A DNA stretch of 64,000 nt from Caballeronia sp. SEWSISQ10-4 2 (GTDB lineage Bacteria > Pseudomonadota > Gammaproteobacteria > Burkholderiales > Burkholderiaceae): NCBI RefSeq assembly GCF_030464885.1, contig NZ_JALPRJ010000008.1, forward strand, positions 62,001 to 126,000. The letters run 5' to 3'. Below the pieces are notes generated by a model. It was given only the letters and a program-made list of their open reading frames with translations. It ran no database searches and was not told where the DNA came from. Position 1 is the first letter of the stretch, and each line of letters opens with the position of its first letter. Positions 56,557-64,000 of this stretch are shown piece by piece. The position numbers and the translations under genes were made by a program.

Positions 56557-57258
56557 TCAAGCCGCGAGGAAGCGATAGAAATTGCGTAACATGCCCGCCG
56601 TTGCGCCCCAGATGAAATACGGAGCCACATTCTCGGCAGGTGAAAAAGGCATCGCAAAAAAACGACGCTCGCCACCTTCCCAGCGAAACACGCGGACCTG
56701 GTGACTCGCCGGGTTCATGAGAAACGCGAGCGGGACTTCGAAGATATCGGCGACTTCGAGGGTATCGGCGTGGAGTTCGAACGGTGGATGCACCAGCGCA
56801 ACAACCGGCGTCACGCGAAAACCGGTGCCCGTCAGATACTCGGGCAACTCGCCAAGCACTTCCACGTGCTTCGCCGCGAGGCCCACTTCCTCTTGCGCTT
56901 CGCGAAGTGCAGTCGCTGAGGCGTCGAGGTCTTCCGGCTCGCGGCGCCCGCCCGGAAAGCTGATCTGCCCTGCGTGATCCGAAAGATGGTCAGCGCGTTG
57001 CGTGAGCAGCACGGTCAAGCCCGTCTCGCGTAACACAAGCGCAATCAGCACCGATGCCACGCGTGGATCGCCGCCCAGCGCCTTGATCCTGTCGTCACGC
57101 GCGTCCGGCGTCCAGTCGAGCGTCTGCTTGAACCGTGCGCGCAGTCCGGACGGCGTCAGGAGTTCGTCGCGAAGTCGCGGCAGATCTGCGCCGGTCGATT
57201 CGATCGGCAGGATCTGAGGCTCGAGGATACGGGGAGTCGACAGCTTGGTCGCAGACAC
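56557..57258 (-). CDS. NUDIX hydrolase, coenzyme A pyrophosphatase-like
   Basis: A 233-residue NUDIX protein. The box GGRREPEDLDASATALREAQ followed by EEVGL fits GX5EX7REUXEEXGU. The preceding LLTQRADHLSDHAGQISFPG is the CoA-pyrophosphatase (NudL) extension, so it probably hydrolyses CoA or acyl-CoA to phosphopantetheine and 3',5'-ADP. The start is uncertain: GTG 57258 gives a family-like N-terminus, and a longer GTG at 57345 would begin beside the rplS terminator. Confidence 0.85.
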   Translation of the reverse strand: MSATKLSTPRILEPQILPIESTGADLPRLRDELLTPSGLRARFKQTLDWTPDARDDRIKALGGDPRVASVLIALVLRETGLTVLLTQRADHLSDHAGQISFPGGRREPEDLDASATALREAQEEVGLAAKHVEVLGELPEYLTGTGFRVTPVVALVHPPFELHADTLEVADIFEVPLAFLMNPASHQVRVFRWEGGERRFFAMPFSPAENVAPYFIWGATAGMLRNFYRFLAA

Positions 57259-57352
57259 GAGGGGTTTTAGCGTTAGCTCTTGGATGGTTCTTGGAAAAAC
57301 GCAGTGCTTGAGACGCAAATAAGACGCCAGACATGATTTGACCACACCAAAG

Positions 57353-57379
57353 AAAAAAGCACCCGTGAGGGTGCTTTTT
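57353..57379 (-). terminator. Terminator of the rpsP-rimM-trmD-rplS operon
   Basis: Read leftward, AAAAAGCACCC-TCAC-GGGTGCTTTTTT, 24 nt after the rplS stop. Confidence 0.92.
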
Positions 57380-57402
57380 CCGGTGCAGCGCGGTGCAGCC
57401 TC

Positions 57403-57789
57403 TTACGCCTTGGAAGCAGCGCGGTCTTTCGACACGAGCTTTTCCTTGATCCGAGCCGACTTGCCCGAACGATCGCGCAGGTAGTACAGCTTTGCACGAC
57501 GCACGTCACCGCGACGCTTCACGACGATGCTCGCCAGCAGCGGCGAGTAGGTCTGGAACGTACGCTCGACGCCTTCGCCCGACGAAATCTTGCGGACGAT
57601 GAAATTCGAGTTCAAACCACGGTTGCGCTTCGAGATCACGACGCCTTCGTAAGCCTGGACACGCTTGCGCGTACCTTCGACCACGTTGACGCTGACGATC
57701 ACCGTGTCGCCCGGGGCGAATTCGGGAATCGACTTCTCGCCGAGTGCGCGCGCGATTTCTTCTTTCTCTAGTTGTTCAATCAGATTCAT
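57403..57789 (-). CDS. rplS: 50S ribosomal protein L19
   Basis: A 128-residue protein, last gene of the leftward rpsP-rimM-trmD-rplS operon. [20 protein letters not shown] and [19 protein letters not shown] are L19 signatures, followed by [12 protein letters not shown] and [20 protein letters not shown]. It sits at the 30S-50S interface. The 141-nt gap after trmD is rather long for this operon. Confidence 0.97.
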   Translation of the reverse strand: MNLIEQLEKEEIARALGEKSIPEFAPGDTVIVSVNVVEGTRKRVQAYEGVVISKRNRGLNSNFIVRKISSGEGVERTFQTYSPLLASIVVKRRGDVRRAKLYYLRDRSGKSARIKEKLVSKDRAASKA

Positions 57790-57930
57790 TACTGACTCCT
57801 GGAGCCATCTTGCCGGAGTTGTTTGCCATATTAGTGGCCCCGGTAGAGGATGGGTTCACATCTGGCGCCCGCTTGAATTCACAAGCCTGGCACCGCCCTT
57901 TCGTCTCGCCTTGTATCCGCCTTCGAGAGC

Positions 57931-58701
57931 CTACTGCGCTTTCGAGCGTTCCTTGGCGAGACTTGCAAGCCATGCCTCATCGGCACGGCTCAACATTTTA
58001 TTGCTGCGCGCCTTTTCTATCAGATCAGGCCGCTTTTCCTGCGTATTCTTGAGTGATTCGCGCCGGCGCCACGCTTCGATTTCCTTGTGATGGCCGCCAA
58101 GCAGCACATCCGGAACCCGCACACCGCCGTATTCTTCCGGGCGCGTGTAATGCGGACAATCGAGCAGGACATCGACAAAACTATCCTGTACCGCCGACTG
58201 CGAGTCGTTCAGCACGCCGGGCAACTGGCGCACCACGGCGTCCATGAGCGCCATGGCCGGCAATTCGCCGCCCGACAACACAAAGTCGCCGAGACTCACT
58301 TCTTCATCCACCACACGATCGATCAGACGTTGATCGATGGCTTCATAACGACCGCACAGCACCACCAGACCTGGCTCCTGAGCGAATTGCATCACGCGCT
58401 CATGATGCAGCGTTTTCCCTTGCGGCGACATCATCACCACACGCGACCCGCTGATGCCCTGCTCCGCCTGCGCCGCTTTCGCGGCCGAAATCGCATCTTC
58501 CAGCGGTCGCGCCAGCATCACCATACCGGGACCACCGCCATACGGGCGATCGTCAATGGTTCGATAATTGTCCGTGGTGAAATCGCGAGGATTCCACGTG
58601 CGCAAATTGAACCGTTCCTGCTTGACTGCCCGGCTGGTAATACCCCAATCGGTCAGCGCGCGAAACATCTCGGGAAAGAGCGTTACGACGTCAAACTGCA
58701 T
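57931..58701 (-). CDS. trmD: tRNA (guanine-N1-)-methyltransferase
   Basis: A 256-residue SPOUT-fold enzyme that makes m1G37 in tRNAs reading CNN and some GGN codons, preventing +1 frameshifts. [19 protein letters not shown] near residue 53 and the trefoil-knot SAM site [12 protein letters not shown] ... [16 protein letters not shown] near 113-145 are present, plus [17 protein letters not shown] with the catalytic Asp region. It follows rimM by 27 nt. Confidence 0.97.
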   Translation of the reverse strand: MQFDVVTLFPEMFRALTDWGITSRAVKQERFNLRTWNPRDFTTDNYRTIDDRPYGGGPGMVMLARPLEDAISAAKAAQAEQGISGSRVVMMSPQGKTLHHERVMQFAQEPGLVVLCGRYEAIDQRLIDRVVDEEVSLGDFVLSGGELPAMALMDAVVRQLPGVLNDSQSAVQDSFVDVLLDCPHYTRPEEYGGVRVPDVLLGGHHKEIEAWRRRESLKNTQEKRPDLIEKARSNKMLSRADEAWLASLAKERSKAQ

Positions 58702-58728
58702 CGCTCTCTCCTTGCAGTGATCGATGGA

Positions 58729-59436
58729 TCAATAGTCAGGGTCCCAGTCGACGACAATCCTGCGCGCCGCCTGATCCACTGTCTTGACATAAACGCCGAC
58801 AAACGGAATCAACCGCTCGCCAGTTGTGGGCGAGCCGTCCTTGCCCGTAGTCGGAAATTCCACGCGCATGATGGAATGCGCGCCGTTGTCGATCATGCCC
58901 GCGACCTGGCCTAAAGCCACGCCCGCGTCATTCACGACGTCCAGGCCGATCAGATCGACCCAGTAGAATTCGTCGTCGCCAGTCAGCTTCGGGAAATCAC
59001 TGCGCAACACATGGATGCTGTGGCCACGCAATGCGTACGCCGTGTCGCGGTCATCGCAACCGGCAAAGTGCGCGACAACTGTGTCGCTATGCACTTTCGA
59101 CTGCAGGCACCGAACCGCCTTGCGCTCGTTTCCCTTGACCAGCCACCAGCGCTTTGCCGCGAGCATTGCGTCGCCGCCATGTCCCGCATGCGCGTGCGGC
59201 GCAATCTTGACCCAGCCCTTCAGTCCGTAAGCGTCGACGATCGCACCCACTTCAATGGCGTCATCGGGCAAACTTTCGACGGTCTCGATCGATCCTGCGC
59301 TATCTGAAGCGTCGATAGCCACGCGACGCGCTGCCGGCTTACGGACAAACGCGCCAAACGTGGCTTCGTCCTGCCCGGGCTTTTCGCCACGTTCGGCTGT
59401 CAAACCTGAGTTTGAAGCAGAATCACGCGTCGACAT
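58729..59436 (-). CDS. rimM: Ribosome maturation factor RimM
   Basis: A 235-residue 16S processing factor that binds S19. The N-terminal RimM domain begins near residue 57 ([20 protein letters not shown]) and the C-terminal PRC barrel near 155 ([16 protein letters not shown]...[11 protein letters not shown]). The first 50 residues are a lineage-specific polar extension. The ATG at 59436 has GGGAG upstream; a frame from 59466 is less likely. Confidence 0.93.
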   Translation of the reverse strand: MSTRDSASNSGLTAERGEKPGQDEATFGAFVRKPAARRVAIDASDSAGSIETVESLPDDAIEVGAIVDAYGLKGWVKIAPHAHAGHGGDAMLAAKRWWLVKGNERKAVRCLQSKVHSDTVVAHFAGCDDRDTAYALRGHSIHVLRSDFPKLTGDDEFYWVDLIGLDVVNDAGVALGQVAGMIDNGAHSIMRVEFPTTGKDGSPTTGERLIPFVGVYVKTVDQAARRIVVDWDPDY

Positions 59437-59515
59437 GAGCCAATCTCCCGCGAACCTCGGCAGCAAAAATCGATCGGATCACAAGTACCCGAACGATTGA
59501 CTGCAGCAGCTGCAC

Positions 59516-59770
59516 TTAAGCAGCCGGCTGAGCTTGCTGCGATTGCTTGACCAGACGTGCAACGGTCGGCGACAACTGCGCGCCGTTGTCTTGCCAGTAC
59601 GTCAGGCGGTCTTGAGCGATGCGCAATGCTTCGCCTTTGGTCGCGACGGGGTTGTAGAAACCCACGCGTTCGATGAAGCGGCCATCACGGCGGCTACGCG
59701 AATCGGTTGCGACGATATTGTAAAACGGGCGCTTCTTGGAGCCGCCACGAGCCAAGCGGATGATAACCAT
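59516..59770 (-). CDS. rpsP: 30S ribosomal protein S16
   Basis: An 84-residue protein and first gene of the operon: [20 protein letters not shown], then [20 protein letters not shown]. It stabilises early 30S assembly. Length and sequence are standard. The promoter should lie in 59771-59984, shared with the divergent beta-propeller gene. Confidence 0.97.
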   Translation of the reverse strand: MVIIRLARGGSKKRPFYNIVATDSRSRRDGRFIERVGFYNPVATKGEALRIAQDRLTYWQDNGAQLSPTVARLVKQSQQAQPAA

Positions 59771-59984
59771 GCTGAAATCCTTGAAAACCGGGGTTCGGAA
59801 CTACCAAAACACGCGATTATAGCGGCAAAACGAAGCCTTAACAAACACTTGCGTCGATTAATCAAGATGAAACGTAACCTTCGGCGTGCCGTTCTGCCGG
59901 TCGTCGCCCGCCCTGAGGCGCGGTGCTGCGGGTTTTTCAAGATTTTCGCCGAGCAGCGTGAGGTGTCATTTTGGGGAGACAGAT

Positions 59985-61184
59985 ATGGCTTTGAGCGAAA
60001 ACCGTTTTTCTCGTTTTTCTTATAGTGACTCGCGGCGAGCATGCGGTTTCGGCCGATTGCGGGCGCGTTTGGTCCATTTGGCATTTCTAGCGGCGAGCCT
60101 GCTAATTGTACTGGCCGGCGCGTTCATCGCGGCCAGCGCCCGCGCGGCGCTGCCTATCGACCAGATCAAGCTGCCGCCGGGCTTCAGAATCTCCGTTCTC
60201 TCCGATGACGTCGAGAGCGCCCGCGCCATGGTTTTGTCGCCGAAAGGGGTGCTTTATGCCGGCAGCCTCGACGGGCACGTCTACGCGCTCGAATTGCAAA
60301 ACGGGCACGTGGCAGCGAAACATGTGATCGCGTCCGGGCTGGACGAGCCAGCGGGCGTGACGTTTCGCGACGGCGCGCTGTACGTCTCTGCCATCTCCCG
60401 CATTCTGCGCTTCGATGACATAGACAACCACCTCGATGCGCCGCCAAAGCCCGTCGTTGTCACCGACAGACTGCCTTCTGATCGGCACCACGGCTGGAAA
60501 TTCATCGCGTTTGGCCCGGATGGCAAACTGTATGTGCCGACCGGCGCGCCGTGCAACATCTGCGAGCCGGATCGCAAGCGCTATGCGCTGATCGGCCGGA
60601 TGAACCCGGACGGCAGCGGCTACGAAGTGTTCGCGCACGGCATCCGCAACACGGTGGGGTTCGACTGGAATCCGCAGACGAAAGAGCTCTGGTTCACCGA
60701 TAACGGCCGCGACATGCTCGGCGACGACGTCCCCGATGACAAACTCAATCGCGCGCCGAAAGCCGGCATGGACTTCGGTTATCCCTACTGCCATGGTGGC
60801 GACGTTGCCGACCCGCAATACGGCGCGGGCCATCCGTGCTCCGGGTTCACGCCGCCCGTGGCCAAGCTCGGCGCGCACGTGGCCTCGCTCGGCATGCGCT
60901 TTTATACAGGCGCGATGTTTCCCGCCGACTATAAGAACAACGTGTTCATCGCGGAACACGGCTCCTGGAACCGCAGTACGAAAGTGGGTTATCGCGTGGT
61001 GCGGGTCGTAGTGGATGCGAGTGGCGCAAAACCACGCATGGAACCGTTCGCGCAAGGCTGGCTTCGCCCGAACGGTGACGTGTGGGGTCGCCCCGCCGAT
61101 GTCCTGCCGATGCCCGACGGCTCGCTGCTCGTGAGCGACGACTATGCCGGTGCAATCTACCGGATCACGTATGCGCAACCGTGA
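59985..61184 (+). CDS. Sorbosone dehydrogenase-like beta-propeller, exported
   Basis: A 399-residue protein of the soluble-glucose-dehydrogenase/sorbosone dehydrogenase family. A basic N-region (1-27) and one hydrophobic segment (about 28-50, HLAFLAASLLIVLAGAFIAA) act as signal peptide or anchor. The propeller contains HHGWKFIAFGPDGKLYVPTG, GIRNTVGFDWNPQTKELWFT, FIAEHGSWNRS and a closing SLLVSDDYAGAIYRITY. Members may use PQQ, but several lack activity, so the substrate is open. The ATG at 59985 has GGGGAG upstream; an earlier in-frame start lacks one. Confidence 0.85.
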   Translation: MALSENRFSRFSYSDSRRACGFGRLRARLVHLAFLAASLLIVLAGAFIAASARAALPIDQIKLPPGFRISVLSDDVESARAMVLSPKGVLYAGSLDGHVYALELQNGHVAAKHVIASGLDEPAGVTFRDGALYVSAISRILRFDDIDNHLDAPPKPVVVTDRLPSDRHHGWKFIAFGPDGKLYVPTGAPCNICEPDRKRYALIGRMNPDGSGYEVFAHGIRNTVGFDWNPQTKELWFTDNGRDMLGDDVPDDKLNRAPKAGMDFGYPYCHGGDVADPQYGAGHPCSGFTPPVAKLGAHVASLGMRFYTGAMFPADYKNNVFIAEHGSWNRSTKVGYRVVRVVVDASGAKPRMEPFAQGWLRPNGDVWGRPADVLPMPDGSLLVSDDYAGAIYRITYAQP

Positions 61185-61265
61185 TTCAACCACCGTGCAC
61201 TGAGCCGATTCTCCGCGTGAACGCCGGACGGCCGCGGGCGTAGAATGCCGCGTCGGCGCGAAAGG

Positions 61266-61307
61266 GTTGCCTCTTGCGCCAATCCGGTTGCCTCTTGCGC
61301 CAATCCG
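61266..61307 (+). repeat. Two perfect tandem copies of a 21-bp unit
   Basis: The unit starting GTTGCCTCTTGCGCC is repeated exactly, head to tail, 28 nt before the TM2-protein gene. It may be a recent duplication; because 21 is a multiple of 3 it would leave any reading frame intact. Confidence 0.95.
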
Positions 61308-61335
61308 CCTCCATTGCTTCTTTTTTCGTTTCCCG

Positions 61336-61830
61336 ATGAACAACCCGTCGTCCACTGCCACGCATCCATCAAACCCGGCGCCGCACGGGCATTTCCGCTC
61401 GAAAACGCTGACTGCCGCGCTTGCCTTCTTTTTCGGCAGTATCGGTGCGCATCGCTTCTATCTGTACGGTTTCCGCGACAAATTCGGCTGGGCGCACATT
61501 GTCGGCATCCTGCTTGGCATTGTTGGTTACATGCTGCTCGCAGCGACCGATCGCGCGTCGACACTCGGCTGGATCCTCGTCGTACCCGGCGCAGTTTCGC
61601 TGCTGGCGGCGTTTTTGTCGGCGATTGTCTACGGCTTACGCCCAGACGAAAAATGGGACTCCCAGTTCAACGCGCAAACCGGCCGGCATAGCGAATCGGG
61701 TTGGACCGTCATCTTTGTCGTAATCTTTTCGCTGCTGTTCGGCGCTTTCCTGTTAATGGCAGGTCTTGCGCTCACCTTCCAGACTTACTTCGAAGGCCAG
61801 GTTCAAGCCGCTAAAGAGTTGTCGCAGTAA
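61336..61830 (+). CDS. TM2 domain-containing membrane protein
   Basis: A 164-residue protein. The TM2 motif is residues 22-65 (TAALAFFFGSIGAHRFYLYG, then a second span GILLGIVGYMLLAA). A third helix (75-97) and a fourth (about 122-150, WTVIFVVIFSLLFGAFLLMA) follow. Function is unknown. The ATG at 61336 gives the standard N-terminus; the frame extends upstream through the 21-bp repeats but without family character. Confidence 0.85.
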   Translation: MNNPSSTATHPSNPAPHGHFRSKTLTAALAFFFGSIGAHRFYLYGFRDKFGWAHIVGILLGIVGYMLLAATDRASTLGWILVVPGAVSLLAAFLSAIVYGLRPDEKWDSQFNAQTGRHSESGWTVIFVVIFSLLFGAFLLMAGLALTFQTYFEGQVQAAKELSQ

Positions 61831-61882
61831 GGCTGCCGCGGCCGTAGCGGCTCTGCCCGGAGTCGCTGCCGCTCGCCACGCT

Positions 61883-63037
61883 TCAAAACAGCTTCATCTG
61901 CGCACTGTCCTCGACCGGACGCTTGCCCACCGCGCGCTTGTTCACCACCTTCTCAACGTGCCGAAATTCCGACATATCCAGAATTCCGCGCTGCCGTTGA
62001 TTCAAACCCAGCCGCTTCGACGCGTTATGAAAGCGCTGCTTGAGCATGTCGGCCCATAAGCCCTCGCCTTTCATCCGCTTCGAGAAATCCGAGTCGTAGT
62101 CCTTGCCGCCGCGCATGTCACGCACGCGCCCCATCACGCGTTCCGCGCGATCCGGAAAATGCGCCGCGAGCCAGTCCTTGAACAACGGCGCGACCTCCCA
62201 CGGCAAGCGCAAAACGATATAACTCGCGCTCGTCGCGCCGGCTTCGGCACACGCCTCAAGCACTCGCTCCATATCCGGTTCCGTGACGAACGGAATCATG
62301 GGCGCGACGCTGACGCCTACTGGAATCCCCGCCTCGCTCAACGCCCGGATGGTGCGCAGCCTCCTTGACGGCGTGGCGGTACGCGGTTCGAGCGTGCGGG
62401 CAATCTGCGCGTCGAGCGTGGTGATGGTGACGGCAACCATTACTTGGCCTTTTTGCGCCATTGGCGCGAGCAGGTCGATATCCCGCTCGATCAGCGACGA
62501 CTTCGTGATTGCCGCGAACGGATGCCCTCGCTCACTCAGGATCTCGACCACGCGCCGCGTAATGCGCAGATTCCGCTCGACGGGCTGGTACGCGTCCGTC
62601 ACCACGCCCAGTGCGATAGGCTCCGGCTGATATGACGGCTTGTCCAGCTCCCGCTCGAGCAATTCGCCGGCGTTGAGCTTCGCGTAGATTCGGCTTTCGA
62701 AATCCAGTCCCGGCGATAACCCCAAGTAACTATGCGTAGGCCGCGCGAAGCAATAGATACAGCCGTGCTCGCAGCCACGGTACGGATTCAGTGAAACCTC
62801 GAACGGAATATCCGGCGACGAATTGCGCGTAAGAATGCTCTTCGCGCGTTCTTCAAATACTTGTGTGCGCAGGGCCGGCGCACCTTCCGTTTCCCCGTCC
62901 TCGCTAACATGCGTCCAGCCGTCGTCAATACGCTCGCGCTCGTCCTTCTCGTAGCGTCCCTGAAGGTTCGTGACCGCCCCTCGGCCTTTGAGCGGCGCAG
63001 GCGGAGCAACGGGATATTCGCGGTCGTGAGAAGGCAT
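61883..63037 (-). CDS. PA0069-family radical SAM protein
   Basis: A 384-residue radical SAM protein. The cluster motif is GCEHGCIYCFA (Cys-X3-Cys-X2-Cys) near residue 94, in the context SLNPYRGCEHGCIYCFARP, and TDAYQPVERNLRITRRVVE near 148 is typical. It is distantly similar to spore photoproduct lyase, and a LexA box directly precedes it, so a role in DNA damage repair is plausible but unproven. The ATG at 63037 is preferred to TTG 63046. The C-terminal RQRGILDMSEFR region is conserved in the group. Confidence 0.88.
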   Translation of the reverse strand: MPSHDREYPVAPPAPLKGRGAVTNLQGRYEKDERERIDDGWTHVSEDGETEGAPALRTQVFEERAKSILTRNSSPDIPFEVSLNPYRGCEHGCIYCFARPTHSYLGLSPGLDFESRIYAKLNAGELLERELDKPSYQPEPIALGVVTDAYQPVERNLRITRRVVEILSERGHPFAAITKSSLIERDIDLLAPMAQKGQVMVAVTITTLDAQIARTLEPRTATPSRRLRTIRALSEAGIPVGVSVAPMIPFVTEPDMERVLEACAEAGATSASYIVLRLPWEVAPLFKDWLAAHFPDRAERVMGRVRDMRGGKDYDSDFSKRMKGEGLWADMLKQRFHNASKRLGLNQRQRGILDMSEFRHVEKVVNKRAVGKRPVEDSAQMKLF

Positions 63038-63061
63038 GGCCAACAATCGAAAGAGAGAAAG

Positions 63062-63081
63062 TACTGTATAAATATACAGTA
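63062..63081. promoter_or_regulatory. LexA box before the radical SAM gene
   Basis: TACTGTATAAATATACAGTA is almost identical to the E. coli SOS consensus (TACTG-N10-CAGTA), 25-44 nt upstream of the ATG at 63037. It is the strongest LexA box in the window. The neighbouring Lrp gene ends at 63106 and reads the same direction, so only the radical SAM gene is a natural target. Confidence 0.85.
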
Positions 63082-63105
63082 AATTACTCCGCTCGCAAGC
63101 TCATT

Positions 63106-63594
63106 TCAGGCATCGACGTCGATGGTCAGCGTCTCCTTGATCTCCTCCATCACTACATAACTTTTCGACTGCACCGCGCCGGGCAGTTGCAGCAGGATGT
63201 CGCCGAGCAACTTGCGGTAATCGGCCATTTCGCCAATACGCGCCTTGATCAGATAGTCGAAATCACCGGAAACGAGATGGCATTCCAGCACTTCGGGAAT
63301 GCGCTGCACTTCGCGGCGGAACTGCTCGAACATGTTGCCGCTTTTGTGATCGAGGGTGATCTCCACGAATACCAGTAGTGACGCACCCAACTGATGCGGA
63401 TTCACCCGCGCGTAATAGCCCGCGATCACCTCGTCGCGCTCCATGCGTTTGACGCGCTCGATGCACGGCGTCACCGAGAGCCCGACCTGCTCCGCCAGGT
63501 CTTTCATCGCGATACGACCCTCCTTCTGAAGGATCTTCAGGATACGGCGATCGATCCGGTCGAGCTCCCTTACTGAATTTCGTTGGATTCTCAT
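63106..63594 (-). CDS. Lrp/AsnC family regulator
   Basis: A 162-residue regulator. The helix-turn-helix (about 12-55, LDRIDRRILKILQKEGRIAM; DLAEQVGLSVTPCIERVKRM) is followed by the RAM ligand domain (about 75-150, with HLVSGDFDYLIKARIGEM). The ATG at 63594 has GGAAAG upstream. It is divergent from dadA, so it probably is the alanine-responsive activator of D-amino-acid dehydrogenase (the DadR/Lrp arrangement). Confidence 0.9.
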   Translation of the reverse strand: MRIQRNSVRELDRIDRRILKILQKEGRIAMKDLAEQVGLSVTPCIERVKRMERDEVIAGYYARVNPHQLGASLLVFVEITLDHKSGNMFEQFRREVQRIPEVLECHLVSGDFDYLIKARIGEMADYRKLLGDILLQLPGAVQSKSYVVMEEIKETLTIDVDA

Positions 63595-63638
63595 TGCTTT
63601 CCACTGAAAAGTTAATAAATACAATAACAAAACCTACC

Positions 63639-63654
63639 ATAGTATCAATACTAT
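63639..63654. promoter_or_regulatory. Palindrome in the Lrp/dadA spacer
   Basis: ATAGTAT-CA-ATACTAT is a perfect 7-2-7 inverted repeat in an AT-rich 151-nt divergent spacer; a degenerate second copy may lie near 63657-63670. It is a good candidate Lrp-family operator. Confidence 0.55.
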
Positions 63655-63745
63655 AGTCGATACCACTATGTAACCCGCTACTCACACGGCTTCAGTCAAA
63701 GCGAAGCGAATGACCGGCGGAATGTCACTTTGCACGGAGCAAGAC

Positions 63746-64000
63746 ATGCGAGTCGTAATTCTGGGAAGCGGTGTTGTCGGTGTCACGAGCGCCTACTATC
63801 TGGCGCGCGCGGGCCATGAAGTGACCGTGATCGATCGTGCAGCGGGACCGGCGCTTGAAACGAGTTTCGCCAACGCGGGTCAGATCTCGCCCGGCTACGC
63901 TTCGCCGTGGGCTGCGCCTGGCGTGCCGCTCAAGGCGGTCAAGTGGATGTTCGAGAAACACGCGCCGCTCGCGATCCGCCTGGACGGAACATCGTTTCAA
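63746..64000 (+). CDS. dadA: D-amino acid dehydrogenase DadA, partial at the right edge
   Basis: The first 85 codons are visible; the gene continues beyond the window. [20 protein letters not shown] is the FAD-binding Gly-X-Gly-X2-Gly start, and [20 protein letters not shown] is specific for DadA. The enzyme deaminates D-alanine and other D-amino acids at the inner membrane. GGAG lies 6 nt before the ATG. It is divergent from the Lrp-type regulator. Confidence 0.93.
   Translation, partial: MRVVILGSGVVGVTSAYYLARAGHEVTVIDRAAGPALETSFANAGQISPGYASPWAAPGVPLKAVKWMFEKHAPLAIRLDGTSFQ

Noticed and set aside
60102..61361. A 419-codon minus-strand frame across the beta-propeller gene
   Set aside because: Shadow of a well-supported exported protein; composition and lack of a start site argue against it.

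Overview
The window is a GC-rich stretch of a betaproteobacterial chromosome, most likely Burkholderiaceae in the Paraburkholderia/Caballeronia/Burkholderia group. That placement is inferred from the product set, the high GC content, the rne-moaA-mobA-moeA neighbourhood and the VpsR-type enhancer-binding proteins; no rRNA gene is present to fix the species. About sixty protein genes, one tRNA gene and a series of readable control sites are packed closely on both strands. I see no prophage, CRISPR array, intact insertion sequence or conjugation gene.

Region 1 (1-13.2 kb) is housekeeping: the yceD (rpmF-linked) gene, a Maf pyrophosphatase with a tetrapyrrole-methylase-like partner, a minus-strand rluC-HAD phosphatase-Rieske-S49 peptidase run, RNase E with a leader of about 900 nt, and the molybdenum-cofactor genes moaA-mobA-moeA (mog lies far away at 51.5 kb). 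Region 2 (13.3-20.3 kb) holds a small membrane protein, a GNAT acetyltransferase, an nhaD-type antiporter / 2-hydroxyacid dehydrogenase / rmuC operon, pncB, fdxA and tRNA-Asn behind a perfect consensus promoter.

Region 3 (20.5-30.5 kb) is catabolic. A FadR-type regulator, a glucarate-type MFS permease, glucarate dehydratase and 5-dehydro-4-deoxyglucarate dehydratase form a hexarate pathway ending in 2-oxoglutarate semialdehyde. Next to it, lutABC (L-lactate oxidation) is divergent from its own FadR-family regulator, which is coupled to an aldose 1-epimerase. Both regulators have readable operators.

Region 4 (30.4-43.7 kb) mixes a 24-residue membrane peptide, creA, an unknown 254-residue protein, a UvrD/Rep helicase with a LexA-like box, a MATE exporter, a phospholipase-D-type lipoprotein, fumC, an acyl-CoA thioesterase, a 47-residue lipoprotein, an ArsR-type regulator and thyA. 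Region 5 (43.7-48.5 kb) separates thyA from folA. It holds two paralogous VpsR-like sigma54 activators around a small secreted-protein gene that has its own candidate sigma54 promoter and upstream palindrome; this is the most interesting locus here.

Region 6 (48.5-64 kb) is core again: folA, pmbA, darP(yjgA)-mog, orn, an Ste24-like M48 protease overlapping rsgA, a CobD/CbiB-like protein, a NUDIX hydrolase, the rpsP-rimM-trmD-rplS operon, a sorbosone-dehydrogenase-like beta-propeller, a TM2 protein, a LexA-boxed radical SAM protein, and an Lrp regulator divergent from dadA, which runs off the right edge. Three LexA-type boxes (34.2, 43.8 and 63.1 kb) link separated genes to a likely SOS response.
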